Source: Streptomyces tuirus
Lineage (GTDB): Bacteria > Actinomycetota > Actinomycetes > Streptomycetales > Streptomycetaceae
NCBI GenBank assembly: GCA_018195615.1
Contig: JAGTPG010000002.1
Coordinates: 4,705,501 to 4,769,500, forward strand
Direction of reading: 5' to 3'
DNA: 64,000 nt
Positions 1 to 8,844 of this stretch are shown piece by piece. Position 1 is the stretch's first letter. Each line of letters opens with the position of its first letter. Both the position numbers and the translations under genes were made by a program. The notes beneath the pieces were generated by a model. It was given only the letters and a program-made list of their open reading frames with translations. It was not told the origin of the DNA and did no database searches.

Positions 1-1451
1 CCTCGAACTGATCCACGATGACGACCGGCCGCGCCCCGGGCGCCTCCCGCCGCACCCAGGCAGAGACAGCGGCCCGGACGGCTTCCGGGGTGGGGGCGGT
101 GCGGGGGCCCGGGGTGGGGGCGGCGCCGGGGTGCGGGGCCGGTGCGGTGCCGTGGTCCGGGGCGGAGCCAGGGCCTGGGTGCGCAGCGGAGGCAGCACCG
201 GGCCCCGGGGCGGGGGCAGTGCCGGGGTGCGGAGTGGAAGCGGTGCCGTGGTCCGGGGCGGGGTAGTGCCGGAGCCTGGGGCGGGGGCAGCACCGGGGCC
301 TGGGGCGGGGGCAGCGCCGGGCCCCGGAGCAGAGGCAGCACCGGGCCCCGGAGCAGAGGCAGCGCCGGATTGCGGAGCGGGGACAGCTCCCGGTCCCCGA
401 GAGGAGGCAGCACCGTCGCCCGGAGGCGAGGCGGGCGGTGGGTCGACGGCGGTGGTGGCGGAGCCCGGCACTCCCGGTCCGGAGGTGCCGACGGGCCCCT
501 CCGGACCCGGTTCCGCCGCGGCGGAGGCGTCGGAGTGCTCTGGTGCGGGCGTGCTCGAGCTACCGGAGGTCCCGGCTCCGACCCCCTCCCCGGCCGAGCC
601 AACGGCCGCTCCGACTCCGGTCCCTCCCCGCCCGAGCCACCGGACGCCCCCACTCCCCTCCGGCCCACGCCCGAACCACCGGAGGCCGACACCCCGGCCC
701 CCTCCCCAGCCCAGACGACGGGCCCGAGTTCGGGGATACGCCGGGTCAGCTCCGCCAGCGGGTCACCGCCCGGTACGAGCTGGACGACTTTGCCCGGCCG
801 GCCCTTCTCGTCGCCGTCGCCGTCGTCACCGTCGCCGCCGCCCAGCGCGCCGGCCCGCAGCGCGGGCACCAGGCCCGCGTTCAGCAGTGAGGACTTCCCC
901 GCCCCCGACGCGCCCACCAGCATGACCAGACCGCCCCGGTCCGCCACGGCCCGGAGCTGGGCGACGAGCGTGTCCGTACTCCGCTCCCGGCCGAAGAACC
1001 AATTGGCGTCCTCCAGGCGGTACGAGGCCAGACCCCGGTACGGGCACACCCCTCCGGGCGCGGGCGGGGCATCGGCCGGAGGCCCCTCCTCCGCGGAGGA
1101 CGCCGCACCGCGCTCGCCGACCGGGTCGGCCACCGCGCTCTCCCACAGCCGCTGCCACTGACCGATGTCGTACAGCCCCGAGGACACCGGCGTGGGCCGC
1201 ACCCGGCGCGCTTCGGGGATCAGCACCTGCAGCACCGCCGCGAGGGCCGTGAACTGAGCGGGGACGTTCCGGGCCCGCCGCCAGTCACTGATGCGCTGGG
1301 CGGACACCCGCACGGGACGCCCGCGTTCGTCGATCCGCTGCAGCCGTACGACCGCTTCGGACACACGTTTGAGTGGAGGGTTCCCGGCTTCCTTGTACAG
1401 CAGTGCGAGGCGTTCCGCGAAGGCGGTGCGTGCCCCCGAGTCGGAACCCAA
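1..1451 (-). CDS. nSTAND-type P-loop NTPase, N-terminal part (runs off window)
   Basis: The N-terminal ~95 residues resemble the helix-turn-helix-like start of Streptomyces signalling NTPases. They are followed by a YRGLxSYRxEDANWFFGR-like entry and a Walker A motif (GASGAGKSSLL) near 890-925. A Walker B-like stretch (VVIVDQFE) lies at the left edge near 3-25. Families with this layout usually continue into WD40 or TPR sensor repeats, but that part is outside the window. Walker A and Walker B are about 300 codons apart here instead of roughly 90, because of a Pro/Ala/Gly low-complexity insert. They also lie in different frames, so an indel probably sits in the repeat-rich insert. The start is uncertain: TTG at 1451 has an AAGGA ribosome site at good spacing, while GTG at 1460 is too close to it. 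Confidence 0.7.
   Translation of the reverse strand, partial: MGSDSGARTAFAERLALLYKEAGNPPLKRVSEAVVRLQRIDERGRPVRVSAQRISDWRRARNVPAQFTALAAVLQVLIPEARRVRPTPVSSGLYDIGQWQRLWESAVADPVGERGAASSAEEGPPADAPPAPGGVCPYRGLASYRLEDANWFFGRERSTDTLVAQLRAVADRGGLVMLVGASGAGKSSLLNAGLVPALRAGALGGGDGDDGDGDEKGRPGKVVQLVPGGDPLAELTRRIPELGPVVWAGEGAGVSASGGSGVGRRGVGASGGSGGEGPESERPLARPGRGSEPGPPVARARPHQSTPTPPPRRNRVRRGPSAPPDRECRAPPPPPSTHRPPRLRATVLPPLGDRELSPLRNPALPLLRGPVLPLLRGPALPPPQAPVLPPPQAPALPRPGPRHRFHSAPRHCPRPGARCCLRCAPRPWLRPGPRHRTGPAPRRRPHPGPPHRPHPGSRPGRCLCLGAAGGARGAAGRHRGSVR
100..430. repeat. Imperfect GC-rich tandem repeats inside the NTPase gene
   Basis: Several degenerate copies of a unit resembling GGGGCGGGGGCAGCGCC and GGCCCCGGAGCAGAGGCAG follow one another. 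On the minus strand they encode alternating Pro, Ala and Gly (PGPGAA-like). This is the insert between Walker A and Walker B of the NTPase. Such DNA is prone to slippage and to assembly errors, which fits the frame change across it. Confidence 0.75.
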
Positions 1452-1649
1452 GGTCTCCACTCCTTCTCTTCCTCTTCTACGCCGGACATCCGGACCGGAA
1501 AACTCACTCTATACGTCTGACCTGCGGTAATACCGTCCACCCGGAACCGGAGACTCCTCGTCGGGAGCCGTAACTGGCAGGATCCCGATCCAGCGGCGCA
1601 TCCATCCGGTCGGCTTCCATCGGAGTCCGACGACGGTAGCTCCACCGTT

Positions 1650-1685
1650 CGGTACCGGTCCCCACGAGGGGAGGGACCGGTACCG
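1650..1685. promoter_or_regulatory. Perfect 13-bp inverted repeat, 10-nt loop
   Basis: CGGTACCGGTCCC at 1650-1662 is matched exactly by its reverse complement at 1673-1685. No T-tract follows on either strand, so a regulatory hairpin or protein-binding site is as likely as a terminator. Confidence 0.55.
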
Positions 1686-1734
1686 GACGACGTGGTGATC
1701 CTCCCCTGCGGACGGCGCCTTCCAACCCTGGATT

Positions 1735-1751
1735 ACTGACGGACCGTCAGT
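1735..1751. promoter_or_regulatory. Palindromic operator candidate
   Basis: ACTGACGG and CCGTCAGT flank a single central A, giving a perfect 8+1+8 palindrome about 70-90 bp before the rightward start codon. The size fits a TetR-family-type operator, but no regulator gene adjoins it. Confidence 0.4.
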
Positions 1752-1822
1752 TATGGTCGGCCTGCCGTGGCCCGGCCCGGCCCGCCTTACCGCTTCCGGA
1801 GCGACGTACAGGGGTGAGCGCA

Positions 1823-2286
1823 GTGGAGACACGTCCCGAGAGCCCACGACCGCAGGGCACACCACGCTGGGTGGCGATGTACCACCGGCCGGCCGACGGA
1901 TCCTGGCGCGCGGCCGCGGAGTCACCCCACCGCCCGCCCGTGCTGTACGCCCTCGGCGAGATGACCCAGACCCTGCGCGCGCGTGCGGAGGACGTGACCT
2001 TCGCCCTGTGGGGCCCGAAGGACGGCGAGTGGCACCGCTACGACACCCCGACGCGGCAGGCCGCTCCGCCGCAGCCGAGCCCCCAGGCCCCGGTCGGCGA
2101 ACCGACGCGACTGGCGGAGCGCATGACCGGCCGCCGCCACCAGGTCCTCATGGCCGGCCTGAGCAAGGCGGGCCTCTACGACCTCTCCCCGAGGACGAGA
2201 CGACCGTCCAGACGCTCGTGGAACGGCTCGACGAGGCCGCGGTGCGCCGGGTCGCCCACTGGCTCGCCATGGCCGGCACCCGCTAG
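1823..2286 (+). CDS. Conserved hypothetical protein (one frameshift)
   Basis: Small soluble protein of about 155 residues. It has no recognised domain, signal peptide or membrane segment. The N-terminal half carries WVAMYHR and VTFALWGPKDGEWHRYDTP, which looks like a compact beta-rich domain. The C-terminal half is helical (VLMAGLSKAG, then TVQTLVERLDEAAVRRVAHWL). The frame changes near 2190 at a CTCCCCGAG stretch, where one C appears to be missing. GTG at 1823 was chosen because AGGGG precedes it by 8 nt; GTG at 1814 overlaps that site. It is followed closely by the PIG-L deacetylase and may be co-transcribed with it. Confidence 0.6.
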
Positions 2287-2311
2287 CGGGGCTCGTACTC
2301 ACCCTGTGCCC

Positions 2312-3073
2312 ATGCCCGCACCGAGCCTGCTCACGGTCTTCGCCCACCCCCACGACGAGTCCCTGTCGGCAGGCGGCGTACTCGCCCGGCACGCGGCGGC
2401 GGGCGCGCGCACGGCGGTCGTCACGGCGACCTGGGCGCCTCAGAGCCCACGCGCCGCGGAACTGGCCGAAGCACTCCGCATCCTCGGCGCGGACAAGCCA
2501 CGCTTGCTGGGGTACGCCGACTCCCGCGTGCCGGAGTCGGCCCCCGGCAGGCCGCGCTTCCGCGACGCCCCGCTCGACGAGACGGTGGGCGCGCTGGTCG
2601 CGCAGATCCGGGACATCCGCCCGGAGATCGTCGTCACGCACGACGCCTACGGCGGGCTGACAGGCCACGAGGACCATGTGCACACCCACCGCGTGACCCT
2701 GCTCGCGGTCCACGCCGCCGGCCTCGAACGCCTCTACCCACACGCCGGTGAGCCCTGGCAGCCGAGCGCCCTGTACCTGGCCACCCACCCCCACTCGGCC
2801 GTCCGGACATGGGGTGGACACCTGGCCCGCACGGGCAAGGCGATGCACACGGTCCCGGACGACAGCATCACCGTCGCGGTCGATGTCACGCCATGGCTGG
2901 AGCAGAAGGTCGCAGCGGTGCTGGCCCACCGGACGGAGGTGCGGCGGGGAGCCGTGCCCGGACTGATCGCCGCACTCACCGTCGCCGAGCGGGAACGGTT
3001 GCTCGGCACCGAGTGGTACATCCGCCACGACCCGGTTCCCCCGGTGTCGACACAGACGGAACCGCTGTCATAG
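2312..3073 (+). CDS. PIG-L / LmbE-family deacetylase
   Basis: 253-residue member of the zinc-dependent LmbE/PIG-L N-acetyl-sugar deacetylase family, which includes MshB and Mca of mycothiol metabolism. The first metal motif appears as HPHDESLSAGG near residue 10 (usually HPDDE) and the second as GHEDHVHTHR in the middle. It lacks a signal peptide, so it should act in the cytoplasm. The substrate cannot be told from sequence; MshB, Mca or a house-keeping GlcNAc-type deacetylase are the alternatives. GTG at 2306 is an alternative start. The 3' end overlaps the convergent glycosyltransferase gene by 6 bp. Confidence 0.85.
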   Translation: MPAPSLLTVFAHPHDESLSAGGVLARHAAAGARTAVVTATWAPQSPRAAELAEALRILGADKPRLLGYADSRVPESAPGRPRFRDAPLDETVGALVAQIRDIRPEIVVTHDAYGGLTGHEDHVHTHRVTLLAVHAAGLERLYPHAGEPWQPSALYLATHPHSAVRTWGGHLARTGKAMHTVPDDSITVAVDVTPWLEQKVAAVLAHRTEVRRGAVPGLIAALTVAERERLLGTEWYIRHDPVPPVSTQTEPLS

Positions 3074-3837
3074 AGCAGTCCGAGAGCCCCACTGGAGCTG
3101 GGACAAGGCCCTGGCCCTGGCCTCCACGACAGCCATCCGCGCGCCCCGCTCGGCCTGGTCCACATGGGCCGCCTGCCCGGTCACCTGCCCCTCCCACTTC
3201 CGGTACAGCAGCCCCACCTCCCCGAGAACCACCCACGGCTCACGGCGTTCAGCGCGAGCAGCAGCCCCGTGTCCTCCGACGCGGGCAGCGCCATCCACCC
3301 ACCGAGGGCGAGCAGCAGCTCCCGTCGTACGCACAGCGACGCCGGATGGACCTGGGCGAGGAAGCCGTTCGCCTTCCAGTGGTCGAGCACGGCCCCGCGT
3401 TCGATCGGCCCCTGGTCAGGGTCGCCCGGAAACCCGACCGTCGACCCGTCGGGCATGAGGTCCAGCACCCGCGACGTCACCCACCCGAGGCCGCGGTCGC
3501 CTTCCAGCACCGCCAGATCCCGCGCGAGGGCGCCCGGAGCCAACTGGTCGTCGGCATCGAGGACCTTCACGTACGCACCCTCGGCATGCGCCAGCGCGAT
3601 GGTCCGGGCCACCCCGGGCCCACCGGGCCTGCCCTGCCGGAACGTCACCCGCTCGTCATCGGGCACGTACGGCCGTACGCCATCCCCCGCCCCGTCCTCC
3701 TGGATCACCCAGTGCCACTCCCAGCCCTCGGGCAGCGACTGCTCCCGCAGCGACCCGTAGGCCTCCGGCAGGAACCGGGCCGACGGGCCGTGCACAGCGG
3801 TGACGACGACGATGCGCCGGCTCACGCCAGCACTCAC
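3068..3837 (-). CDS. Family 2 glycosyltransferase (one frameshift)
   Basis: About 255 residues with a GT-A fold start (RRIVVVTAVHG), a VIQEDGAGDG stretch, and a DADDQ metal-binding DXD-type motif around residue 95. This is typical of inverting GT2 enzymes. No membrane segment is visible, so it probably works at the inner face of the membrane on an unknown acceptor. The frame changes near 3235-3250, after ALNAVS; the continuation EPWVVLGEVGLLYRKWEG is in the neighbouring frame and runs to the stop at 3068. Its end overlaps the PIG-L gene. The pairing of a sugar deacetylase and a glycosyltransferase suggests glycoconjugate metabolism, but they are convergent, not an operon. Confidence 0.8.
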
Positions 3838-3854
3838 CCCCCTTCCGGTGACAC

Positions 3855-3895
3855 GCGAGAGGGGCCGCCGAACCCAGTCGGCAGGCCCCTCTCGC
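3855..3895 (-). terminator. Hairpin downstream of tRNA-Ser
   Basis: GCGAGAGGGGCC (3855-3866) pairs perfectly with GGCCCCTCTCGC (3884-3895), and the inner GCCG/CGGC extends the stem. It lies 20 nt past the 3' end of the leftward tRNA gene, the expected place for its terminator. Confidence 0.75.
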
Positions 3896-3914
3896 CCGCA
3901 GTACCTCAGTCACG

Positions 3915-4001
3915 CGGAGGCGGTGGGATTTGAACCCACGGTGACATCGCTGCCACGACGGTTTTCAAGACCGTTCCCTTAGGCCGCTCGGGCACACCTC
4001 C
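3915..4001 (-). tRNA. tRNA-Ser (anticodon UGA)
   Basis: 87-nt class II cloverleaf. The acceptor GGAGGTG pairs with CGCCTCC (one T-G wobble). The anticodon arm is ACGGT-CTTGAAA-ACCGT with TGA at 3967-3965. A long variable arm and a TTCAAAT T-loop follow. A 3' CCA is not encoded. The transcript runs leftward into the hairpin at 3855-3895. Confidence 0.95.
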
Positions 4002-4064
4002 CCGCGCCGGCCGAGATCGGCGGCGCGGGGACAAGGGTAACGGGTCGGTGCGGGCGGGTGTGGG

Positions 4065-5572
4065 TCAGTTGTCGCCGACGCGGGAGCCCAGGGTGACGTC
4101 GACCGTGTGCTCCTTGCCGTCGCGCTGGTAGGTGATCGTCACCTTGTCGCCGGGCTTGTGGGTCCAGATCTCACCGATCAGCGTGGGACCGGAGTCGATC
4201 ACCCGGTCGTCGAGCTTGGTGATGACGTCGCCGGGCTTGAGGCCCGCGTCGGCGGCCGGGCCTCCGGGCTCGACCGGTGCCGCGCCGCCCGCGCCCTGGT
4301 CGGTGATCTGCGCACCGTTCGTGCTGTCGTCCAGGGAGACGGACGCGCCGATCTTCGCGTACACCGGCTTGCCGGTCTTGATCAGCTCCTGGGCGACGTA
4401 CTCGGCCTGGTTGATCGGGATGGCGAAGCCCAGGCCTATCGAGCCGGACTGGCCGGTGCCGAAGCCGCCGTTGCCGGTGGACTGGATCGCGGAGTTGATG
4501 CCGATGACGTTGCCCTGCGCGTCCAGCAGCGGACCGCCGGAGTTGCCCGGGTTGATCGAGGCGTCGGTCTGCAGGGCGCTCATGTACGACGCCTGGCTGC
4601 CGCTGCCGTCGCTGGAGGCCACCGGGCGGTTCTTGGCGCTGATGACGCCCGTCGTCACCGTGTCGGACAGGCCGAAGGGCGCGCCGATCGCGATGGTCGT
4701 GTCACCGATGGCCACCTTGTCCGAGTCGCCGAGGGTGAGGGGCTTCAGGTCGCCCGGGGCGTTCTTGAGCTTGATGACCGCCACGTCGTAGCCCTGGGCG
4801 TTGCCGATCACCTCGGCGTCGTACTTCTTGCCGTTCGGGAAGGTGGCGGTGAGCTTGCCGCCGTCCACCGCGTCCGCCACCACGTGGTTGTTGGTGACGA
4901 TGTGGCCCTGCTTGTCGAAGACGAAGCCGGTGCCGGTGCCGCCCTCGCCGCTGGTGCCCTCGGCCTCGATCGTGACCGTGCTCGGCAGCGCCTTGGCGGC
5001 CACGCCCGCGACCGTGCCCGGGTCGCGCTTGACGTCGCCGCCGCTGGTGGAGGCGGAGACCGTCGTCGAGCCGGTGCTCTCGTCGTTGTTCTTCGCCAGC
5101 GTGTAGCCGAGCCCGCCGCCCAGGCCGCCCGCGACGAGCGCGGCCACCAGGAGAGCGGTGACCAGACCGCCCCGGCCGCGGCCGGACTTCGGCGCCGGCT
5201 GCTGGTACGAGGAGCCCCAGCCGCCCGGGCCCGCGCCGGCACCGCCGTCGCCGTACGCCGGGCCGGCCGGCGGCGGGGGCGGGGGCCAGGACGGGTCCGG
5301 GGCGGAGGAGGAGTAACCGCCGGAATGCGCGGCCTCACCAGGAGCGCCCTGACCATGAGCGGACTGCCCCTGGGCGTCCTGCCCGTGCGGTCCCGGTCCC
5401 TGAGCGGTCGGCCCCTGAGGAGCCTGTCCCTGCGGGGCCTGTCCCTGCGGGGCCTGTCCCTGCGGGGCCTGGGGCGGCTGTCCCTGCGGCGCCGGAGCAG
5501 CGGGAGCGTCCACCGGCACGGGAGGTGCGGACGGGGCGGGGGTACCGCGGTGCCCTCGTTCTCGGTGCTCAC
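4065..5572 (-). CDS. HtrA/DegP-like membrane-anchored serine protease with PDZ domain
   Basis: About 500 residues in three parts. A cytoplasmic Pro/Gln/Gly-rich tail contains PQGQA repeats. A single membrane helix (GLVTALLVAALVAGGLGGG) follows. An extracytoplasmic trypsin-like domain ends in a PDZ domain. The catalytic triad is visible as TNNHVVADA (His ~230), YDVAVIKL (Asp ~261) and NPGNSGGPL (Ser ~343). Such proteases degrade or refold misfolded secreted proteins under envelope stress. The GTG start at 5572 has a GGAGAG site; the N-terminal VSTENEGTAV segment is separated from the rest by a one-base frameshift near 5537 in a run of G. From memory the S. coelicolor counterpart is SCO3977. 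Confidence 0.9.
5421..5477. repeat. 15-bp tandem repeat in the protease tail
   Basis: TCCCTGCGGGGCCTG occurs in direct tandem about three times, with degenerate neighbours on both sides. It encodes the AlaProGlnGlyGln repeats of the cytoplasmic tail on the minus strand. Confidence 0.85.
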
Positions 5573-5858
5573 AGCTTCTCTCCTCGATCCACGGCGGTTT
5601 CCTGGGTCGCACTCGGTCACGCTTTTTCACGCTGGCGACGGTCCGGCGCGATACAGCTGTGCTTGTCCCTTTGTATGCCGTCAGCTTTTCCCACGGGCCG
5701 TCAGAGCACCATAAGCGGTGGCTGTGGGTCCGGGGCCATTCTTTATATAGGTCATTACTATCGAAAGGGATGCAATCCCGGTGCCTCCGTCTGGACCTGT
5801 GCATCCGTCGAGTCGGTCCGACCGGACGCGTACCCGCGGACGGTGGCACCATGACGCG

Positions 5859-6685
5859 GTGACCCACGCACGGCAGCATGTCATTCAGGTCGTCGCCCAC
5901 CGCGGGGCGTCCGAGGACGCCCCGGAGCACACCCTGGCCGCGTACACCAAGGCCATCGAGGACGGCGCGGACGCCCTCGAATGCGATGTGCGCCTCACCG
6001 CCGACGGCCATCTGGTGTGCGTGCACGACCGCCGCATCAACCGTACGTCCAACGGCCGCGGCGCGGTCTCCGCGCTGGAGCTCGCCGACCTCGCCGCCCT
6101 GGACTTCGGCTCCTGGAAGACCCGTGAGGCCTGGAGGGGACGGGACGAGGAACCCGACTGGGAGCACCGCCCGGAGGACCGCGAGGCGACGTCCGTCCTC
6201 ACCCTGGAGCGGCTGCTCGAACTCGTCGCCGACGCCGGGCGCCGGGTGGAACTGGCCATCGAGACCAAGCACCCCACGCGCTGGGCGGGGCAGGTCGAGG
6301 ACCGGCTGCTGGCCCTGCTGAAGCGGTTCGGCCTGGACGCCCCGGCCACCGCCGAGGAGTCCCAGGTCCGGGTCATGAGCTTCTCGGCCCGCTCGCTGCA
6401 CCGCGTGCGCGCCGCCTCGCCGACACTGCCGACGGTCTATCTGACGCAGTTCGTCTCGCCCCGGCTGCGTGACGGGCGGCTCCCCTGGGCGTGCGGATCG
6501 CGGGCCCCTCCCTCCGGATCGTGCGCAACCACCCCGGCTGCATCGAGCGCCTGAAGGAGGCCGGCCACCAGGTGCACGTGTGGACGGTGAACGAGCCGGA
6601 AGACGTGGAACTCTGCGTGAGCCTGGGCGTCGACGCCATCATCACCAACCGCCCGCGCGCGGTTCTGGACCAGCTCGGCCGCTGA
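5859..6685 (+). CDS. Glycerophosphodiester phosphodiesterase family protein (one frameshift)
   Basis: About 275 residues forming a GDPD TIM barrel. The HRGASEDAPEHTLAAY motif near residue 15 and the ALECDVRLTADGHLVCVHD motif carry the metal-binding Glu, Asp and His. The enzyme hydrolyses glycerophosphodiesters to glycerol-3-phosphate and an alcohol. No signal peptide is seen, so it is probably cytoplasmic. The frame shifts near 6484 at CTCCCCTGG, where a C seems lost. The C-terminal WTVNEPEDVELCVSLGVDAIITN part, typical of the family, is in the next frame and ends at 6685. GTG 5859 was chosen since it begins just before the conserved domain. Confidence 0.88.
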
Positions 6686-6940
6686 GGGGCCCGTGGCCGG
6701 CCTCCGGCCACGCGAGTCCCACCAGACCCACGCACACCTCTTGACCCCACACCTTGACTGGCGGAATCCTCACGTCTCGGCCACACCGACGAAATCCGGC
6801 CACATGGTGACAGGGAGTGCTCCGGCGCGTTCGGTCCGTGTTCGATCGCGATGAATGCGTCACCGGACATGGATTGGCCGGTTTCCGGTACAGGCCAATG
6901 GGGCATCCACACCGTGGCGTGGGGCGAAGGAGGTCTCGGG

Positions 6941-7492
6941 GTGGCGTTGGTGGTGGCACAGGAGGTGCCCACGTCGTCGAGCATGGCCGTACCCCATGGC
7001 CCTGCGGGCGTGGGGGAAGCGAGACACCGTATGCGTACGCAGTTGCGCAGCGGTGGGGTCGCGGAATCGGTCATCGACGACGCCGTACTGATCCTTTCCG
7101 AACTCTTGAGCAACGCGTGCAAACACGGCAGGCCTCTGGGCGACGCCCTCTCCGGCGACGGTGACGTCCGCGCCGCATGGCGTGTGGACCCGTCCGGGCG
7201 GCTCGTCGTCGAGGTCACGGACGGCGGTGGCCCGACCCGCCCCGCCCCGGCGACCCCGTCGGTCACGGCGCACGGCGGCCGCGGCCTGAACATCATCACC
7301 GCGCTGGCCGACGACTGGGGTGTCCGTGACGACATCCGCGGCGAGGTCACGGTGTGGGTCGTCGTCCACGACGACGTGCACGACCCGGACGCCGGCCACC
7401 GCCGCGACGACTTCGCGGCGCGCGTCACCGCCCCGGCGGTGTCCCAGATACCCGGGCTGGACTTCGCGGACGCCTTCGAGGACATGGACTGA
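6941..7492 (+). CDS. Anti-sigma-type ATP-binding protein (HATPase_c_2)
   Basis: 183-residue GHKL-fold protein with an N-box (ELLSNACKHG), a G1-like box (VTDGGGP) and a G2 box (GGRGLNIITALADDWG). It resembles the stand-alone RsbW/SpoIIAB-like serine kinases common in Streptomyces, which bind and inhibit a sigma factor or phosphorylate an anti-anti-sigma factor. The partner is not in this window. GTG 6941 was chosen because AAGGAGG (6927-6933) lies 7 nt before it. An ATG at 6851 would add an unlikely 30-residue tail. The roughly 250 bp before the start should hold the promoter. Confidence 0.85.
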   Translation: MALVVAQEVPTSSSMAVPHGPAGVGEARHRMRTQLRSGGVAESVIDDAVLILSELLSNACKHGRPLGDALSGDGDVRAAWRVDPSGRLVVEVTDGGGPTRPAPATPSVTAHGGRGLNIITALADDWGVRDDIRGEVTVWVVVHDDVHDPDAGHRRDDFAARVTAPAVSQIPGLDFADAFEDMD

Positions 7493-7644
7493 GCGGACCG
7501 GGTGCCGCCCGCGGCGACGTACCGAGCACGGTGAGAGCCGTACGCCGCGAACGACTGAGTGTTGTCCACAGGTTCCCGACGCCAGAGGCGTGAACGGCTA
7601 GGCTCGCGAAGGTACGAGACGAGCCGTAACCGGGAGACCCATCG

Positions 7645-8610
7645 ATGGCCAAGAAGCGACCTCAGACGACGGCCAAGCGCCCGCAGATCACGGACGGAGA
7701 GGTCCCGGTTGTCGGCGCCCGCGAGCCCTGCCCCTGCGGCAGCGGCCGCCGCTACAAGGCCTGTCACGGCCGGGCCGCCGCCCACGCCGCGACCGAGCTG
7801 GTACACCGCCCGTTCGAGGGCCTGCCCGGCGAGTGCGACTGGGTGGCCCTGCGCGAACTGGTCCCGGCGGCCACGGTCGGGCTGACCCTCAAGGGCGGCC
7901 TCCCCGAGGGCGTCCCGGCGGTCACCCTGGCCACGGTGCTGCCGATGGCCTGGCCCGCCCTGCGCCGCGACGACGGCTCGGTCCTGCTCGGCCTGCAGAA
8001 CGACACCTCGTCGGGCGACATCAGCCGCGACCTCGCCGACACCCTCCAGCGCGCCCTGGAGGCCGAGCCCGGCACACCGGTGCAGGGCCGCCGCGCCCCG
8101 GCGGGCGGTCCACGGCTTCAGGACCTGCTCGACCTCGAGGGCGCGTTCGAGCCAGAAGTGCACAGCGGCTTCGAGTTCTGGGTCCCGGACCCGGAGAACG
8201 CCACCCAGGACGTGACCGCCTCCCTGGAGCGGGCCAACGCCGCGGCCATCCCGACCGTCAAGCTCCAGGGCGTGGACGCCGCGTACTGGTGCGAAACGCC
8301 GGAGAAGAACCATTTGCGGTGGGTCATGCCCCACCCGGAGGAGCAGCTTCTGGACGCCCTCGCGCGGCTGCACGCCGCAGGCCGGTCGAGCCTGGGTGAG
8401 GGCACCCGTCTGGTGGGCTCCTTCCGCGCTCACGGGCTCACCGTGCCGGTCTGGGACCTGCCGAGCGGGGTCAAGGCCGAGGACGTGGAGAAGCCGGCGG
8501 CGGAGTTCGCCGAGCGCCTCGCCGCGGCCCTGGCGACGGACGCGCCGCTCTCGGCGGACGAGCGCCGCGCGCGTGGCGGCCTCACCAACCGGCAGGTCAC
8601 GCTCAACTGA
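7645..8610 (+). CDS. DUF5926 family protein with SEC-C zinc motif
   Basis: 321-residue soluble actinobacterial protein. A SEC-C motif (REPCPCGSGRRYKACHG) sits at residues ~28-45; this small zinc-binding module is shared with the C-terminus of SecA. The remainder matches what I recall as DUF5926, whose function is unknown. It is Lys/Arg-rich at the N-terminus (MAKKRPQTTAKRPQ), which suggests nucleic-acid or ribosome contact. The gene is intact, monocistronic in appearance, and followed by a strong hairpin at 8623-8649. A single DnaA box (TTGTCCACA, 7562-7570) lies upstream. Confidence 0.85.
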   Translation: MAKKRPQTTAKRPQITDGEVPVVGAREPCPCGSGRRYKACHGRAAAHAATELVHRPFEGLPGECDWVALRELVPAATVGLTLKGGLPEGVPAVTLATVLPMAWPALRRDDGSVLLGLQNDTSSGDISRDLADTLQRALEAEPGTPVQGRRAPAGGPRLQDLLDLEGAFEPEVHSGFEFWVPDPENATQDVTASLERANAAAIPTVKLQGVDAAYWCETPEKNHLRWVMPHPEEQLLDALARLHAAGRSSLGEGTRLVGSFRAHGLTVPVWDLPSGVKAEDVEKPAAEFAERLAAALATDAPLSADERRARGGLTNRQVTLN

Positions 8611-8622
8611 CGGATCGTCACA

Positions 8623-8649
8623 GGGTCCGGCCACCGCCCGGCCGGACCC
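8623..8649 (+). terminator. Terminator of the DUF5926 gene
   Basis: GGGTCCGGCC pairs with GGCCGGACCC around a 7-nt loop, 12 nt past the stop codon. There is no T-tract, as is common in Streptomyces. Confidence 0.75.
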
Positions 8650-8714
8650 TGGCGCTCGGGACGGGTGACCGCTCTCACAACTCCCGGCCGGGACAAGCCA
8701 GTCGGTGACTGGAA

Positions 8715-8810
8715 AGGGCGAGATCGAATTTGCGAACCGCCGATCTCTTGTTACCGTTCCTGTAGCCCGGTTGCTGGTGCATCCCCCGTCGCCAGCAACC
8801 GGGTCTTTTC
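8715..8810 (+). ncRNA. Probable small RNA ending in an intrinsic terminator
   Basis: A gene-free stretch between two convergent genes holds two hairpins. The first is GAGATCG/CGATCTC (8720-8726 and 8741-8747) with a 14-nt loop. The second is CCCGGTTGCTGG/CCAGCAACCGGG (8766-8777 and 8792-8803), whose loop contains CCCCC, followed directly by TCTTTTC. Such a T-tract is rare in this GC-rich sequence. Neither hairpin is needed by the DUF5926 gene, which has its own terminator. The C-rich loop and genomic place recall the actinobacterial 6C RNA (scr3974 in S. coelicolor, from memory). Only one C-rich loop is visible, so this identity is tentative. Confidence 0.55.
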
Positions 8811-8844
8811 ATGAGCGCACCCGTTCACTGAACGCAGCCGCTTC

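Larger units (their letters stand above)
1461..1822. other. Divergent intergenic region with two inverted repeats
   Basis: This gap separates the leftward NTPase gene from the rightward hypothetical gene and should hold both promoters. I see no convincing gene in it. It contains a long perfect hairpin (1650-1685) and a compact palindrome (1735-1751), listed separately. Confidence 0.6.

Noticed and set aside
131..1161. Long plus-strand frames over the first kilobase
   Set aside because: They are antisense to the Walker A/HTH coding frame and consist of low-complexity Pro/Arg/Gly; open only because of extreme GC content.
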